From contig NC_066280.1 of NCBI RefSeq assembly GCF_905404315.1, positions 13,835,001 to 13,899,000 on the forward strand: a stretch of DNA of 64,000 nucleotides, given 5' to 3'. The position numbers were made by a program, and so were the translations under genes. The notes beneath the pieces were generated by a model. That model saw only the letters and a list, made by a program, of their open reading frames with translations, did not search any database and had not been told where the DNA came from. The stretch is from Leptidea sinapis. Its lineage: Eukaryota > Arthropoda > Insecta > Lepidoptera > Pieridae. Below are positions 9,767 through 22,492 of this stretch, piece after piece (positions within the stretch are counted from its first letter, which is position 1; every line of letters starts with the position of its first letter).

Positions 9767-10324
9767 AATCTAAGTGGTGAAATCTCCAACAAGATAAAAC
9801 ACATCCTATCATTGAACTAGAGATATCCCATACCATGGAGTGAGCCTCGTTTGTATAATATTAAGTATACGAAATTAAAATTTAAAATTGTAAATGTTGT
9901 TTAACTTGGTTATTCCTCCTGGTGTGTTCAATTATTTAGACAACATTGTCTAGGGCTACCGGTGTTGAGAGTAAGCTTCCTGTTGAAGGCATGTTAACTT
10001 TTTGGACAGGTGCCTTTATTAAACTACAACTACATTGCATGTTACTACTACGTACTAGGATTATAATTACAAAATATTTGTTTTTATCAACTTGTCTGAT
10101 GACTACACCTCCAACACTCTTATACCAGCGGTTGTTAAGCCAATCATCCGATATGTCACCTCTGACCTACTCGCACTATGCCAGAATGTTCCACTGAAAC
10201 AATAGGCTATTTTAAACCTATATTATTAAAGAAATACCTTGAAAAAAAAATCCATAAATATTATAATTGGAAGAAAGGTATATTTTCCGGCAAAGTGCTC
10301 AAACGGTGAACGCTAAATACGGTG

Positions 10325-10515
10325 AAACTTAGATAAGTGAGAAACCTCCATAACTGGAATTCATGCTGAGGTCTCAACAATTTATTACCTTTGTAAGTGA
10401 CAAAGCAAACCTCTATATCTGGGATTTGTTCTTTTGATTTATCAACATAGTTACCTCTATAACTGAGACAGTGAGTGAATTTTATATGCATAAACCTCTG
10501 TAATTGAGATAACAT
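10325..10515 (+). repeat. Reiterated ACCTCTATAACTGAGA-like motif
   Basis: Degenerate 15-16-mers start at about 10344, 10387, 10409, 10453 and 10494, with a weaker one near 10327. Spacings are 43, 22, 44 and 41, close to multiples of 22. Reiterated sub-terminal motifs of this kind are typical of transposase-binding ends of DNA transposons, but no terminal inverted repeat or transposase is seen here. Confidence 0.45.
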
Positions 10516-10718
10516 CATTTTGTTTGTTTATTTATTTTTATTCTACCCGCAAATTTCGCACTTAAGTACTAACTATTCGCTGTATTTGATATTCCAAAAT
10601 TTTAAGTATGTTTAATGGCGTGCGATTTATTACAGGCAGTTTTAACACAGCTGCAAAAAAATGTTAAAGATTACTCATTTTCCTGGAAATGAGTGAAATA
10701 TTTGTCAAGAGTTGAAGT

Positions 10719-11472
10719 TGTAGCTGTACCTACAACCAATAACATAAATTAATACAAATGTATAATATCTAACTTGTAACGTAATACCTTCGTAGCATTA
10801 TATTTCGTAGAAATATTAATCGTGCATATTAACTGTAATAAGCGTATGCCGAAAGATTCGTTCTTAAAAGAACATATTATTTTATATACCGTAATATTAG
10901 CTCTTATAAGAACCATTTCATAATGCTGTACATCAAGTCACAGAATCATGCAGATAACCAGTAGTCATCTCATCGAAGTACAAGCAGATATACTCACGTG
11001 ATCAGTCATATGCTCCGCGTTACACAACCTCACAGCAAGGCCGAGCGTACTCGACTGAAGCGTCGCGGCGTCGATCACTATTCATTCAATTTTAATCAAT
11101 GAGCGACAGAGTGCGTGCGCAATGCTCATTGATTTCGGATGATCGAGGATCAACGCGAGTTTACACAAGCGCTCGCTGGCCGGCTTACTGCGACAGCATT
11201 AGTTTTAGATCGAGATAGAACACATAATATTATTCTCAATTCTTATTGAATGAAATTTAACTATTGGTCAAAATGTAAGCTTTAGTATTGGTGTGTATTT
11301 TCTAAACTTGTAAATATTTTTTAAGTAACATTTGTAATTGGTTAACTAGTTTTAAGGATTTTGTATATATATCGTGTAACTGAAGTAAAATATAATCTTC
11401 CACATATTCCTCACAGTCTTCATACTACTCAAGCAGTTGTTTTATTTAATCTCCAAACGCTCAGTCTCCAAA
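10719..11472 (+). repeat. 5' LTR of the gypsy-type element
   Basis: Runs from TGTAGCTGTACC to ...CAGTCTCCAAA, directly before the primer-binding site. The same sequence occurs in two parts at 15664-15877 and 21915-22492 with scattered differences, including a short block CATCGTCACATTCTCTCGAT near 21974 that the 5' LTR lacks. The differences imply an old insertion. Confidence 0.85.
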
Positions 11473-12480
11473 GTGGTGACCCCGAACAAGAACACCGACG
11501 GAAGGAAGCCGAACAAAAACGCCGACGGAAGGAAGCCAGGAAGCCTAAACAGAAGAACACCGAACCTCAGCCCGGCTACACATCGAAGAACAGCTTCACC
11601 AACTCTCCGAAACGACGAATTCTTGTTCGACGAATCTCTGCTCGAGGAATATTCACCCGACGAAGAAATGGAAGACACAAACCAGGCTCAGCTACTCCCA
11701 GCGTCCACCGCGACAGAAATCTCCAGCATTTCACTGTCGATGCGCATACCACCATTTTTGCGGGAAAATCCGCGATTGTGGTATCACAGCTTTGAACCCG
11801 CCACCGATGACCTCAAGAGGAGTCAAGCTCAGCTGACACAGATGGTGCTCGTCCAATTAGAAAAGGCTGACATCGAACAAATCTCCGACATCCTACTTAA
11901 CATATCGAGAGACAAACAATATTCAGCAATCAAGCAGCGTCTCATATCGGAGTATGAAGAATCCGACAGCCGCAAGTACCAGAAGCTACTTGCCGAGATG
12001 GAGCTTGGAGACCAGAAGCCTTCACAGCTACTGCGACGCATGCGTAACCTTGCGAGGGACAAGGTTACCGACTCCACCCTCCGCATGATGTGGAGTAAGC
12101 TGCTGCTAGCCCAAGTCCGCTCCGTGCTCGCCGTCAGCGAGTCATTCAGCGCGAAGTCCACGCTGGAGGAACTAGCGTTGCTTGCTGACACGATGATGGA
12201 GCAAATCCAGGAGGTAGCAGCCGTCTCCAGCCAGCCACCAGCATCAGTTCCAGTATCATCGACGTCAAATCACGTAGATCACATACAATTCCTTATTAAC
12301 GAGATACGAAAACTATCACTAGAAGTCGCCGAACTCAAGTCAAGGCCATCTCAACACTTATCACCACCGATTTCGCTCGTCATCTTGCAATAGAAGCTCG
12401 TCACAACTCATTAGCTCACCAACACTTTACTGCTATTACCATCGCCGATTTGGTAGTGAGGTACGACGTTGTACTACGCC
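11437..12480 (+). pseudogene. gag region of the gypsy-type element
   Basis: Open from about 11437 to a stop at 12391-12393. The middle resembles gypsy gag capsid: IPPFLRENPRLWYHSFE near 11745, then a helical RQLISEYE/QLLRRMRNLA-like part to about 12330. A CHCC zinc knuckle (C-YYH-x9-C-TTP-C, 12431-12484) follows in another frame, so there is a frameshift near 12345-12361 and a second before protease. It cannot be made as one protein. Confidence 0.7.
11474..11487 (+). other. Primer-binding site, tRNA-Trp type
   Basis: TGGTGACCCCGAAC begins one base after the LTR end. TGGTGACCCCGA is complementary to the 3' end (with CCA) of insect tRNA-Trp, the primer reported for CsRn1/Kabuki-clade elements. 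Confidence 0.7.
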
Positions 12481-12540
12481 CTGCGACTTCAAAAAAGAGC
12501 CATCGGGAAGCTAGAAGGGACGTTAGCTGCGGCGGAACCC

Positions 12541-13017
12541 GGCGTCCTTCACACATCATACCGCCTTTTTGTCACAGACAAGAAAACAAAGATGTCATTC
12601 TTAGTAGATACCGGTGCTAATATATCCGTCCTACCAAGAAAACTAGGCCTGAAAGCAACGCCTCTACCATTTAAATTGTACGCTGCAAACAACACAACAA
12701 TTTCTACTTATGACGAAAAAACATTAGAACTCGATCTCAACCTCCGTCGACCATACAACTGGAAGTTTATTGTAGCTGACGTCACGAAACCAATATTAGG
12801 TGCCCATTTTCTCAACCACCATCAACTCATCGTAGATTTAAAAAATCGAAGATTAATTGATGCCGTCACAAATCTTAAAATCAACGCGCCAATAATGTCA
12901 ACGACCTTACCCACAATACGAAGTATATATATATATACAGGCCCCGTACCACGCGATACTCGCCGAATTCCCCGGTACCACGAGATTAACATCGATGCAA
13001 TTATCGCCAAAAATTAA
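12541..13017 (+). pseudogene. Retroviral-type aspartic protease region
   Basis: Contains LVDTGANISVLP (active-site D-T-G near 12602) and the C-terminal ILGAHFLNHHQLIVDLKNRR, typical of gypsy proteases of the CsRn1 group. It ends at TAA 13015-13017. The next region is in another frame. Confidence 0.75.
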
Positions 13018-13089
13018 CGTGGAACATTATATTGAAACACAAGAACCTCCATTACATTGCCGTGCTCGGCCCATACCACCTCATCGTTA

Positions 13090-14220
13090 TGAAATAGTGA
13101 AGAAATAATTTGAAAACATGATGCAACAAGGACTCTGTAGACCGAGTAAAAGTCCATGGTCTTCACCACTCCATATAGTACCTAAGAAGAATGGCGATAT
13201 ACGGGTATGCGGTGATTATAGACGATTGAACAGCATAACCAAACCCGATCGTTATCCAGAATCGAGAGTCAAGGACTTCACTCATCATGTGTTTGACAAA
13301 ACAATATACTCCACAATCGACCTCAACCGTACTTACCAACAATTGAAGACCAGAGAACAGGATATAGAGAAAACAGCTATCATCACACCAATGGGTTTAT
13401 TTGAATTTCCTCGCATGTGTCCTGGTCTGAAGAATGCGGGACAAACATTTCAGCGATTTATTCACGAAGTGCTCTGTGGATTAGACTACGCTTTCCCATT
13501 CATCGACGATTTGCTCATAGCATCAGCAAACGAGACTGAGCATCGCGATCACCTAATCTTAGAAGATTGGAAGATAACGGTATCACTATCAACCCCGCGA
13601 AGTGTCTTAGGCCAGACGGAAGTCAAATTTCTTGGATACATCGTATCAAAAAACGGTATACAGCCACCAGAAGAGAAGATTAAAGCCATTAGCGAATATT
13701 CAAAACCAAAACAAAATAGAAGGTTAAATTTCTGTCGTGACCACATACCGAATGCTGCATCAATACAAGCTCCGCTAAACGCTTACCTACACCATGTCAA
13801 GAAACGTGATAAAACAATAATTGAATGGACCGACGAAGCATCACAATCATTCGAAGAGTGCAAGAATAGCATATCTAAAGCTACCTTACTCGCCCACCCA
13901 TCACATGATATCGCAATATTCTGCGATGCGTCTGACAATGCAGCCGGTGCCGTCCTACAACAATACATCGAAAATAATTGGCAACCACTCGGTTACTTCT
14001 CAAAGAAATTCTCAGAGAACTCTTAGCCGTCTATAAGTCAGTGAAACATTTCCGTAAGATGTTTGAAGGACGTGAATTAATTATATTCACAGACCACAAA
14101 CCCCTCACATTCGCTATAAAACACATACTGCAAACGAAACGCCACGCCGACCGCGCCAATTATTATTCATCAGTGAATTCACAACCGATATTCGACACAT
14201 CAGTGGAAAAAATAATATAA
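13090..14220 (+). pseudogene. Reverse transcriptase and RNase H region
   Basis: RT landmarks are PSKSPWSSPLHIVPKKNGDI, RVCGDYRRLN, a TIDLNRTYQQ motif A and FIDDLLIAS (the catalytic DD pair) near 13500. RNase H follows, with IFCDASDNAAGAVLQQ near 13920 and TDHKPLTFA near 14090. A TAA before FENMMQQ (about 13107), a frameshift near 14020 and a stop at 14218-14220 break it. A segment of RT appears shortened just after the FIDD box. Confidence 0.8.
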
Positions 14221-14399
14221 TTGCCGACGCATTAAGCCGCATAGAAACAATAGCAGTATCACCTACGATTACAGCGAGATAGCGTACGCACAAGAGCGAG
14301 ACAGCAGCATAACACAACTCATTCAACAACCAAACTTAACCTTCAAGAAAATAAATGTACCTAACACGAACCTAGAATTATATTGCGAAACATCAACAA

Positions 14400-15507
14400 G
14401 TCATGTTCGTCCTTACATACCTACAGAATTCCGCAAACAAATTTTTAATAGTGTACATAATATAACTCACCCAGGAATACGAACATCACGTAAATTAATA
14501 TCTCAAAAATTATTTTGGCCTTCAATGAATATCGACATCGGGAAGTGGAGTAAAATTTGTATAAATTGTCAGAAAAGTAAATTACAACGCCACACAGTCA
14601 GCAAAATTCAGTGTTTTGACGCAACCAATCACTTTCAGCAAATACACATAGATGTTGTTGGACCTCTACCTACCTCTGCTCAAGGACATCGTTATCTGAT
14701 AACAATGATCGACAGACATACTGGTTGGCCTGAGGTAATCCCTAGCGACAATATTACAGCCGAGACAATTGCAGATATCATCTACAATCACTGGATCTCA
14801 AGATTTGGATGCCCAGCGACACTAACTAGTGATCAAGGTCGACAATTCGAAAGCACTCTGTTTACCAACCTCATGAAAACAATGGGAGTTAAACGGATAC
14901 GAAGTACTAGCTATAACCCAAAGAGTAACGGAAAGGTAGAACGCTTTCATCGTTTCTTGAAGACAGCCCTTCGTTCAAGGTTAACAAACACCTGTTCATG
15001 GATCAATGAACTACCAACCGTATTATTAGGCCTGCGCGCAGTTCTACGATCGGACACAGGCGTTACCGCCGCTGAACTAACATACTGTTATAACCTTCGT
15101 CTACCAAGTGATTTCTTCGACATAAGCACACCAACATTATCTACCTCATTGGAATGATCCATGTATGTAGGTATGAACCTACGTTGATAAATTACGTACC
15201 CATATCGCAGCTAATAAACCACACTCACCTACTTCACATCGTAATAACAAACACATATTTGTTCATCAAGACTTACATACATGCAGGCATGTGTTTATTA
15301 GAATAGATTCAGTAAAACCACCATTACAAACACCATATGAAGGACCGTACTGTGTTATCAAACGAAGCGGTAAAGTTTTTACCATTCAGTTACCAGGTCG
15401 TCAAACAAACATATCGATCGACCGTTTAAAACCTGCATATTTATTAAATGAAATTGAAGAAAAACAATACATTATATGCATTACCTTTACCTGTACAAGT
15501 TACCAAT
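14400..15507 (+). pseudogene. Integrase region with GPY/F module
   Basis: An HHCC-type zinc region is partly readable at 14440-14590 (CINCQKSK). The DDE core is IHIDVVGPLP (D), TSDQGRQF (D) and SNGKVERFHRFLK (E) in 14640-14960, with about 35 residues between the second D and E. The frame stops at 15157. A further piece in a different frame at 15291-15507 has the GPY-type motif YEGPYCVI and ISIDRLKPAYL, the GPY/F module of CsRn1-like integrases. Confidence 0.75.
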
Positions 15508-15651
15508 AACCTTACCGATACCATACCTGACAAAAACATACCACCAATACCCAAGATACTAAGTTACCAGACCCTACGAACAACTTGACGTCCCAGCCTA
15601 TCAAAATGTCAAGGACAGGCCGACACATCAAGTTGCCGGTGCGTTCCACTT

Positions 15652-15663
15652 GAAGGGGACTCC
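15652..15663 (+). other. Polypurine tract
   Basis: GAAGGGGACTCC directly precedes the 3' LTR start TGTAGCTG. This is the expected site for plus-strand priming. Confidence 0.6.
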
Positions 15664-15877
15664 TGTAGCTGAACCTACAACCAATAACATCAATTAATAC
15701 AAATGTCTTATATCTAACTTGTAACGTAATACCTTCGTAGCATTATATTTCGTAGAAATATTAATCGTGCATATTAACTGTAATAAGCGTATACCGAAAG
15801 ATTCGTTCTTAAAAGAACATATTATTTTATATACCGTAATATTAGCTCTTATAAGAACCATTTCATAATGCTGTACA
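15664..15877 (+). repeat. 3' LTR, first part
   Basis: Matches the first 214 bp of the 5' LTR closely (TGTAGCTG... to ...ATAATGCTGTACA). It ends in GCTGTACA (15870-15877), the 8-bp target duplicated by the hAT insertion. Confidence 0.85.
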
Positions 15878-16179
15878 CAGTGGCGGATTATGCTTATTGC
15901 CGCTGTAGGCCCTGTCTGATATGCCGCCCTTTTTGATCAACAATATTCTATTTATTTTGGTTCACAATTGTTATTAAAATATAGCTTTTATTCATTACAT
16001 TACGCATTAGAGAGTGCTCTATATTTTATTCAAATATAATTATTAAGTAATACATTATAAAAATATTAAACTAGGTAGCATAGCAAATACTAATAATATA
16101 ACTATATTATATTATGTATTGCTCAATTTGTTAATTATTTTGTACACTTTATTAGGCATAAAAGGCATTTATTTTCTAA

Positions 16180-19100
16180 AAATTGATTCCTTTAGAATTC
16201 TTTTTGATGTCATTTCTTATATATACTACTAGATACTACTACCGCTTCGGAAACAAATGGCGCTCTGAGAGAGAAGAAGCGGCGCAAGAAACTCTCCCAG
16301 CATTCTTTGTTTGCGCTCTTTTCAATAAATATATACAATATTGTACAGTCATTTCTATCGCTATAAAATAATCACAATCTAGTCCCAGGCTGTCCGATCA
16401 TTTAGATATTCAGCAGTGGAGTAATAGGATTTACGACAGAGCCATTTTTTTATAAAACATTTAAATTTATTTATAGATAATGCCTGAACAGTGGCTGGGA
16501 CTTTATTATAGAAGTGTATACATTTACCCTTAAAGCTATTATGTATCTTATGAAGCCTACTAGAATTAGTCATAAGCAATCCCTTATTTCTAGTGTTATA
16601 ATAATGAAAATCACTATTAAGGGCAAAAAGGTGACGATTTTTGTGAACATATATTAAATTTTCATAAATGTACTGACAATGAACAGTCAAAATATTTATT
16701 TCGGTAAAATTTTCTTTGAGAGACTGTCTATAACCAAGCTGATATATAGCACGAACAGCTCTTTTGCAGAGCAAACACTATATCAATGTCAGCAGCATGA
16801 CCCCATAGTAATATACCGTACGTCATGATGCTGTGAAAATAACTGACAAGACACTTTAACAGTACACTAATCTAGCGGTCGCAACATTCGTGTACTCTCT
16901 AACCTTTCTAACTGCATATGCCGCAGGGCTGAGTCTATCTGCTAGATGGGCAATATGTGGACCCCACTGAAGCTTTTTATCTAACGTGATACCCAAGAAG
17001 ACCGTAGTGTCCACAAGGTCCAATCTCTGGTCATTTATAAGTACGTTGGTTTGTACCTCCGCTGTGTTCGGTGTAATGAACCGTAAAGACTTTGTTTTTT
17101 TACTGTAAACAGTAAAAGTACTTCACTTAAAAGTGAAGATTATTCGTCTCAAACCAACGCACTATCTTTGAGAGTGCATTGTTTACCTCGTCATCAATAT
17201 CCGCACGTCGCTTCACTTTAAAAATAAGTGAAGTATCATCAGCAAACAATACAATCTCATGGCTATCATCTACCACAAACGGTAGATCGTTAATATATAT
17301 AAGAAACAAGAAAGGACCGAGAATAGAACCCTGTGGGACACCTATTCCCACAGGTTTACCCGAAGACCGTTTGCCATTTACATCGACTATATGAACTATT
17401 TCGCTTAAATATGATTTTAACAGATTCTCTATTTTTCACTCCATAATGTTTTAGTTTTAGGAGTAAAGTTTCATGGTGGACGCATTCAAATGCTTTGGAC
17501 AAATCACAAAAAATGCCCAATGTATCCTGTGACGCTTCCCAGGCGTCAAAGATATGCTCAATGAGTCTAGTACCCGCATTAATTGTTGATTAGCCCAAAC
17601 CAAACTGATTTTTGTTCATTAATTTACCAAAATGCATTTGTAGCTGTTGAAGAAAAAGTTTTTCAAAAATTTTACTAAAAACAGGCAGCACTGAAATAGG
17701 TCTGAAATTAGCAGGGTCAAAAGAACTGCCCGATTTAAACAAAGGTATAACTTTGCTGTATTTCATGAGGTCAGGGAATAGACCCTCATCTATGCATTCA
17801 TTAAATATTATTGCTAATTCAGGTGCTATAATGTCAAGTATGTATTTTACAATATTAGTCGAATGGCCACCTAGGTCTTTTGTATTTTTTAGGTTAATTA
17901 ATTTGAAGATTTTTATTATATCGCTACCTGTAACATACTTAAATTTCAAATCAGTGGAAGATACTGGAACATGTAATTTAAGCATATCATATGCTGCTTT
18001 TGGCGAAGAGTTAAGGTCTTTGGTCGTGACAATCGGGATTTTGGAGAAGTATTTATCAAATTCATTTGCGATTTTTATTTCCGAATTTATAACGCGACTA
18101 TTAATATTTAAACAGATAGAGGTGTTACCGCAATTTGATCTACCAGTTTCTTTGTTAATTACACTCCAAGTCGCATTTACTTTATTATTACTGTTTATTA
18201 TTTTATCTGCAATGAAACGTGTTTTCGCTTCATGACAAACTACTTTAAAGAGCTTGGAGTATTTTTTTACATATATTTTAAATTCTTCACTATTATTGTA
18301 ATGTTTCTCATAATAAAGGTCATATAAGCGTTTACGACTTTTGTGGATACCCATTGTTGCCCAATCATTAAAACAATGTTTGTTGTTTACTGTCACGGTT
18401 ACTGGAGTAAAAATCCTGTCAAATTCCTCACAGAAGGAATTGAACTAAGTTATAGTGAAAATTAGCAGTTTCACCACAGTGTTAAAATGGTATCGTATTT
18501 ACCTAATTATTTCTAAACCTCTCAAGACTGCTACCCGTAACTGGTATAATCGTCACCTTTTTTGGTCTGGCATTGTCCAATCTTGTATTTACTTTTATAA
18601 TTTGCCCACTATGGTCGGACTGAAGATTATTAATTATGAGTTTACTAGTAATAGTAACATCTGTAAAAATATTATCGAAACAGGTTGCTGTTGTAGAAGT
18701 GATTCTAGTAGGTTCCCAAAATACATTGAACAAATTAAAACTTTGAAATAAATTTTTAAGGCTAGTACAATTGGCCGAAGGTTCAAGCAAGTTTATATTA
18801 AAATCTCCACACACTATAATTGACTTGCTGGTTTTGCTAAATTTTGATAGTACCTCCTCTATTCTATGTTGGAATTGTTCATATGATGCAGTAGGGGGGC
18901 GGTATACACTTACAATAATAAATTGCTCTAGTTCTATACAAGCTATCTCAATTAGTTGTTCTATAGAGAGATTAACAATATCTCTTCTATTTTTACATTT
19001 TAATCTATTAATAATAATAACTAGGGAACCTCTATGTATTGCCCTACTTCTACAAAACGAACTGACTACTTTGAGTTCTCTAAAACTAAACTGGAGCTGA

Positions 19101-19645
19101 TGTCTCTTACGTCAATGTTCTATAATATATATCTATATTCCAGCAGCTCAAAAACAGTTCAATTTCTGATTCCTTACTTGAGATACCTTGTATATTCTGG
19201 TGTACAATATTGAGCTTTATATTATGATTATCCCTAGCAGTAACATTTATATTTGGTGAATGTTGCCTATTTTGTATGATATTGCAAGAGTTGTCCTCCC
19301 TTGTCAAATAACTTAATTTAAATTAATTGAAGAAAAATCTTCTTTGTTATATTTTTGTACATTAGTACTAATACATTCCCCAATAGAGGCTTGTATGTCG
19401 ATTATTTTACAATTTTGCCCAATAGAGGCATGTTTATTAAATAATACTACAGAGGAAGTAGTTGGTTGACTAAGACTATAAGCTACTAAAGTAGCCAACT
19501 GTCGCTTAACTCTAAATGGTAGGTATAGGTTACCATTGGTTGTTTTCAGTTTATAATTAATGAATTTATTTGTGTCAAATAGAATTAAATTTTCATTGTT
19601 GTGGAATGTCGCATTATACAAAGTTGTATTTAATTTAAATATTTT
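16180..19645 (-). mobile_element. CR1/jockey-like LINE nested in the hAT, degenerate
   Basis: Read on the - strand: an ORF1 C-terminus (about 19645-19313), then ORF2 beginning KLNIVHQNIQGISSKESEIE near 19230 (endonuclease start), CGDFNINLLE near 18810, an RT with KVIPLFKSGSSFDPANFRPI near 17720, GVPQGSILGPFLFLIYINDL near 17340 and FADDTSLIF near 17255, and a C-terminal part at 16774-16379. Many frame breaks are present. The 3' UTR (16380-16180) carries the GAGTTTCTTGCGCC...CTTCTTCT block shared with the elements at 29396 and 47160. It is 5' truncated. Confidence 0.8.
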
Positions 19646-19646
19646 T

Positions 19647-20344
19647 CTATTTTGCTCCTGTGTCAAATCCGATTATGTATTGCTCTTCTTCCTGGCTTGT
19701 CCTAGCAAAAGCATCAACTATGTCATCGTAATCATTTTCTTGAACTAGTTGAGCTTCAATAGACAGTAATGTCAAAGCATTAAGTCTATCTTGGCCCATT
19801 CTTGCGCGTAAATAAGATTTAACCCTTTTCAAGGTGGAAAAAGATCTTTCTCCTGAACAATTGGTATCGGGAATACTAAAAAAAATACGAAGAGCAATGT
19901 CTACATGCGAAGATTTCGAGAATGCAATATATTGTATATTTCTTGTGCGGAGCGTACATCTTCCGTATTTGCTAGGGAATCTTTGAGCCGACATTGTAAA
20001 TGAATACATTCATTCTCTAATGTCTCTTCCAAATCATTGTGAAACTTTTTAACTAATTCTTTTGCAAGATTTTTCAATTCAATCGTATCTTTGTCAGATA
20101 AATTATCAAAAAAATTAAAATTTTCGTAAAGTTTCTGATAAGCACTTTTACATCGGGAGAATTGTACGCTTAAAGTATCTAAAATTCGGTAATATACATA
20201 GGTGCGAAAATTTTCGTGACCAGGTGAAGGTATTGTTTCATTCACCCGTGACTCATCTGCCTGAATTTTTCTGGTTTGCTTACGACCTGTATCATAACGA
20301 TAATTAACTCGAACTCTAGACAGTGCTTTTGGTTTTGACTTCAT
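19647..20344 (-). pseudogene. hAT transposase, C-terminal half
   Basis: Two overlapping frames, 20344-19901 and 20009-19647. The second contains IFFSIPDTNCSGERSFSTLK, RVKSYLRARMGQDRLNALTL and LSIEAQL, the hAT C-terminal dimerisation region (ERSFS-LK-x-K-x-x-LR). A frameshift near 19910-19930 separates it from the first. No BED finger or RNase H-like start is visible. It stops at 19647-19649. Confidence 0.8.
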
Positions 20345-21900
20345 ATTTAGAGTATTATTTGTCCCTCATATCTTGAAGAAATAATGCTAAAGAACCATAA
20401 ATTTGTATAACAGATGATAAATGCGCATGAGATTCTTGAAGCTTCTTACTTACAGCATTTTAACGATCTAAAATAACATTGCAAACAATGACCGAAATTG
20501 CCGTTTCTATGACAAAAATCTGGAAACCCGCTGGGTCAGCGGTCATCCCTTCAAATTCCCGCTGCTTTCGAGCTCAAAGCCCTCGAAAATATCCCTTAAA
20601 GTTGGTTGGGCTTTTCGAACTCAGATCAACTTTCCTGGCTTTTGAGCTCTTGAGATTTATTTTCCGAACTCTTTTAGCTCGGAATATACTTGTAAATTTT
20701 GACCTGTTGGAGCTCAAAAACTTGAGACTTATTAGAAAACATTATTTTATAAAATTTTAAATAACGATATCTTTTGAATGCGTTGTTCGATTTTGATCGG
20801 CTTAGCAGCATTCGGTGCAATTTTTAATGCACAAAAAACATAATATGGTAAGTTTGAAATGGATTGGTTGCAAAATTTCAAAGATATTTCAAGAACAATT
20901 CGTTCTTTTAAATTTTTTAATTTTGAATATCTTTGAAACCGTTCGATCGATTGATTCAACAAACACTAATCAGATCTTAGTCTTGGATAACCCTTTCGAA
21001 CGCCGTGTCGCCGGTCTCAATCGTGTGATACGTTCTTGAGATATCGTACGACAAAAAAAATATTTACAAACACGCACACACACACACACACACGGCGCGA
21101 CGTCATGCTGAAACAACTCAGAATAGCTTCCTAGGACCTCAAAACGTGAGAATCCGATGAGAAGAAGATTTTTGAAAATCGAGGTGAAAACTATAATAAT
21201 AATAATAATCATTTATTTCGGACACTATTCATCCATAAGTATTAGTTATTAAGTTAGTAACAATTATTCTTAGACTAATTTAGTAATGTTAGTGGTAGTG
21301 TTAGTAATTGTATGTTAGTTACAAGTTTTCTTAAAAATTATGTTAGTAAGGTTAGTTATTTTCACAATAAGTTGCACCTAGCTAGAGGCGCATGCAAACC
21401 TATCCAATGCCTCAGCAGTGGGGAGTCCCACCAGCATGCCAACGCGCTTAGGATAGTGTATATAATATAACGCGCTTAGGATAGTGTATATAACTTCCCT
21501 ATTTTTGTTTTGAAATTCTTCGATTTTCAAAGAAAAAGCGGAAAATTAAAAACCAATAAGTAATTTCAAATGCTTTATATACCTAAGAGTAATCTCATCA
21601 AAGATACAAAAGTGAAAAGTTATTTAGTAATTTGAAAAGAAGCTTATCAATTTGATGTTTCTTATTAATATACTTATTCCATAATTAGGCTATAATTGAT
21701 TCCATCAAAATATTAATAATATACCCTTGAAAAGATAATAAAATAATGAATTATATTATAGTCCATAATTTTTTTTTAATAAATTCCAACAAAAAACATA
21801 ACGTTTGGTATATTTCTTCGGCTCTTAAATTTTAACGTTCTAAAAATTTTGCCGCCCCCAAATCGTGCCGCCCTAGGCCTGGGCCTCACGGGTCTATGCG
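20345..21900. other. Non-coding remainder of the hAT element
   Basis: AT-rich with no transposase N-terminus. It contains a (CA)n run at about 21071-21093, a LINE-tail-like ATAATAATAATCATTTATTT at 21200 and a short direct duplication of ACGCGCTTAGGATAGTGTAT at about 21436 and 21470. Confidence 0.5.
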
Positions 21901-21914
21901 TTAATCCATCACTG

Positions 21915-22492
21915 GCTGTACATTAAGTCATAGAATCATGCAGATCACCAGTAGTCAGCTCATCGAAGTACAAGCATCGTCACATTCTCTCGATGACCGC
22001 AGATATACTCACGTGATCAATTATATGCTCCGCGTTACACAACCGCACAGCAAGGCCGAGCGTACTCTACTAAAGCGTCGCGGGGTCGATCACTATTCAT
22101 TAAATTTTAATCAATGAGCGACAGAGTGGGTGCTCAATGCTCATTGACATCGGATGATCGAAGATCGACGCGAATTTACACAAGCGCTCGCTGGCCGGCT
22201 TACTGCGAGAGCATTAGTTTTAGAGCGAGATAGAACACATAAAATTATTCTCAATTCTTATTGAATGAAACGTTTAACTATTGGTCAAAATGTAAGCTTT
22301 AGCATTGGTGTGTATTTTCTAAACTTGTAAATATTTTTTAAGTAACAATTGTAATAATTGGTTAACTAGTTTTAAGGATTTTGTATATATATCGTGTAAC
22401 TGAAGTAAAATATAATCTTCCACATATTCCTCACAGTCTTCATACTACTCAAACAGTTGTTTTATTTAATCTCCAAACGCTCAGTCTCCAAA
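21915..22492 (+). repeat. 3' LTR, second part
   Basis: Resumes with the duplicated GCTGTACA and follows the 5' LTR to ...CAGTCTCCAAA, after which AAGT (22493-22496) repeats the bases left of the 5' LTR. Together with 15664-15877 it makes a full LTR. Confidence 0.85.

Larger units (their letters stand above)
15878..21914 (-). mobile_element. hAT-superfamily DNA transposon inserted in the 3' LTR
   Basis: Flanked by a perfect 8-bp duplication, GCTGTACA at 15870-15877 and 21915-21922. The ends are CAGTGGCGGATTA and TAATCCATCACTG, imperfect inverted repeats beginning CA-TG, as in hAT elements. The - strand holds a transposase C-terminus (19647-20344). A LINE (16180-19645) is nested just past the transposase stop. 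With it removed the element is about 2.6 kb; the N-terminal half of the transposase is missing, so it is non-autonomous. Confidence 0.85.
10719..22492 (+). mobile_element. Ty3/gypsy LTR retrotransposon (CsRn1/Kabuki type), degenerate and interrupted
   Basis: A 5' LTR (754 bp), primer-binding site, gag, protease, reverse transcriptase/RNase H, integrase, purine tract and 3' LTR occur in Ty3/gypsy order. AAGT at 10715-10718 and at 22493-22496 is the likely 4-bp target duplication. Clade evidence seen: a gag C-x2-H-x9-C-x3-C knuckle, protease DTGA, RT FIDD, a GPY/F-like GPY motif after integrase, and a primer site complementary to tRNA-Trp. These are described traits of CsRn1/Kabuki elements. 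The coding region has several frameshifts and stops, and a hAT element (15878-21914) splits the 3' LTR. Without that insert the element is about 5.7 kb. Confidence 0.85.

Noticed and set aside
18455..19100. + strand frames of about 100 codons
   Set aside because: Antisense shadows of the nested LINE endonuclease region on the - strand.
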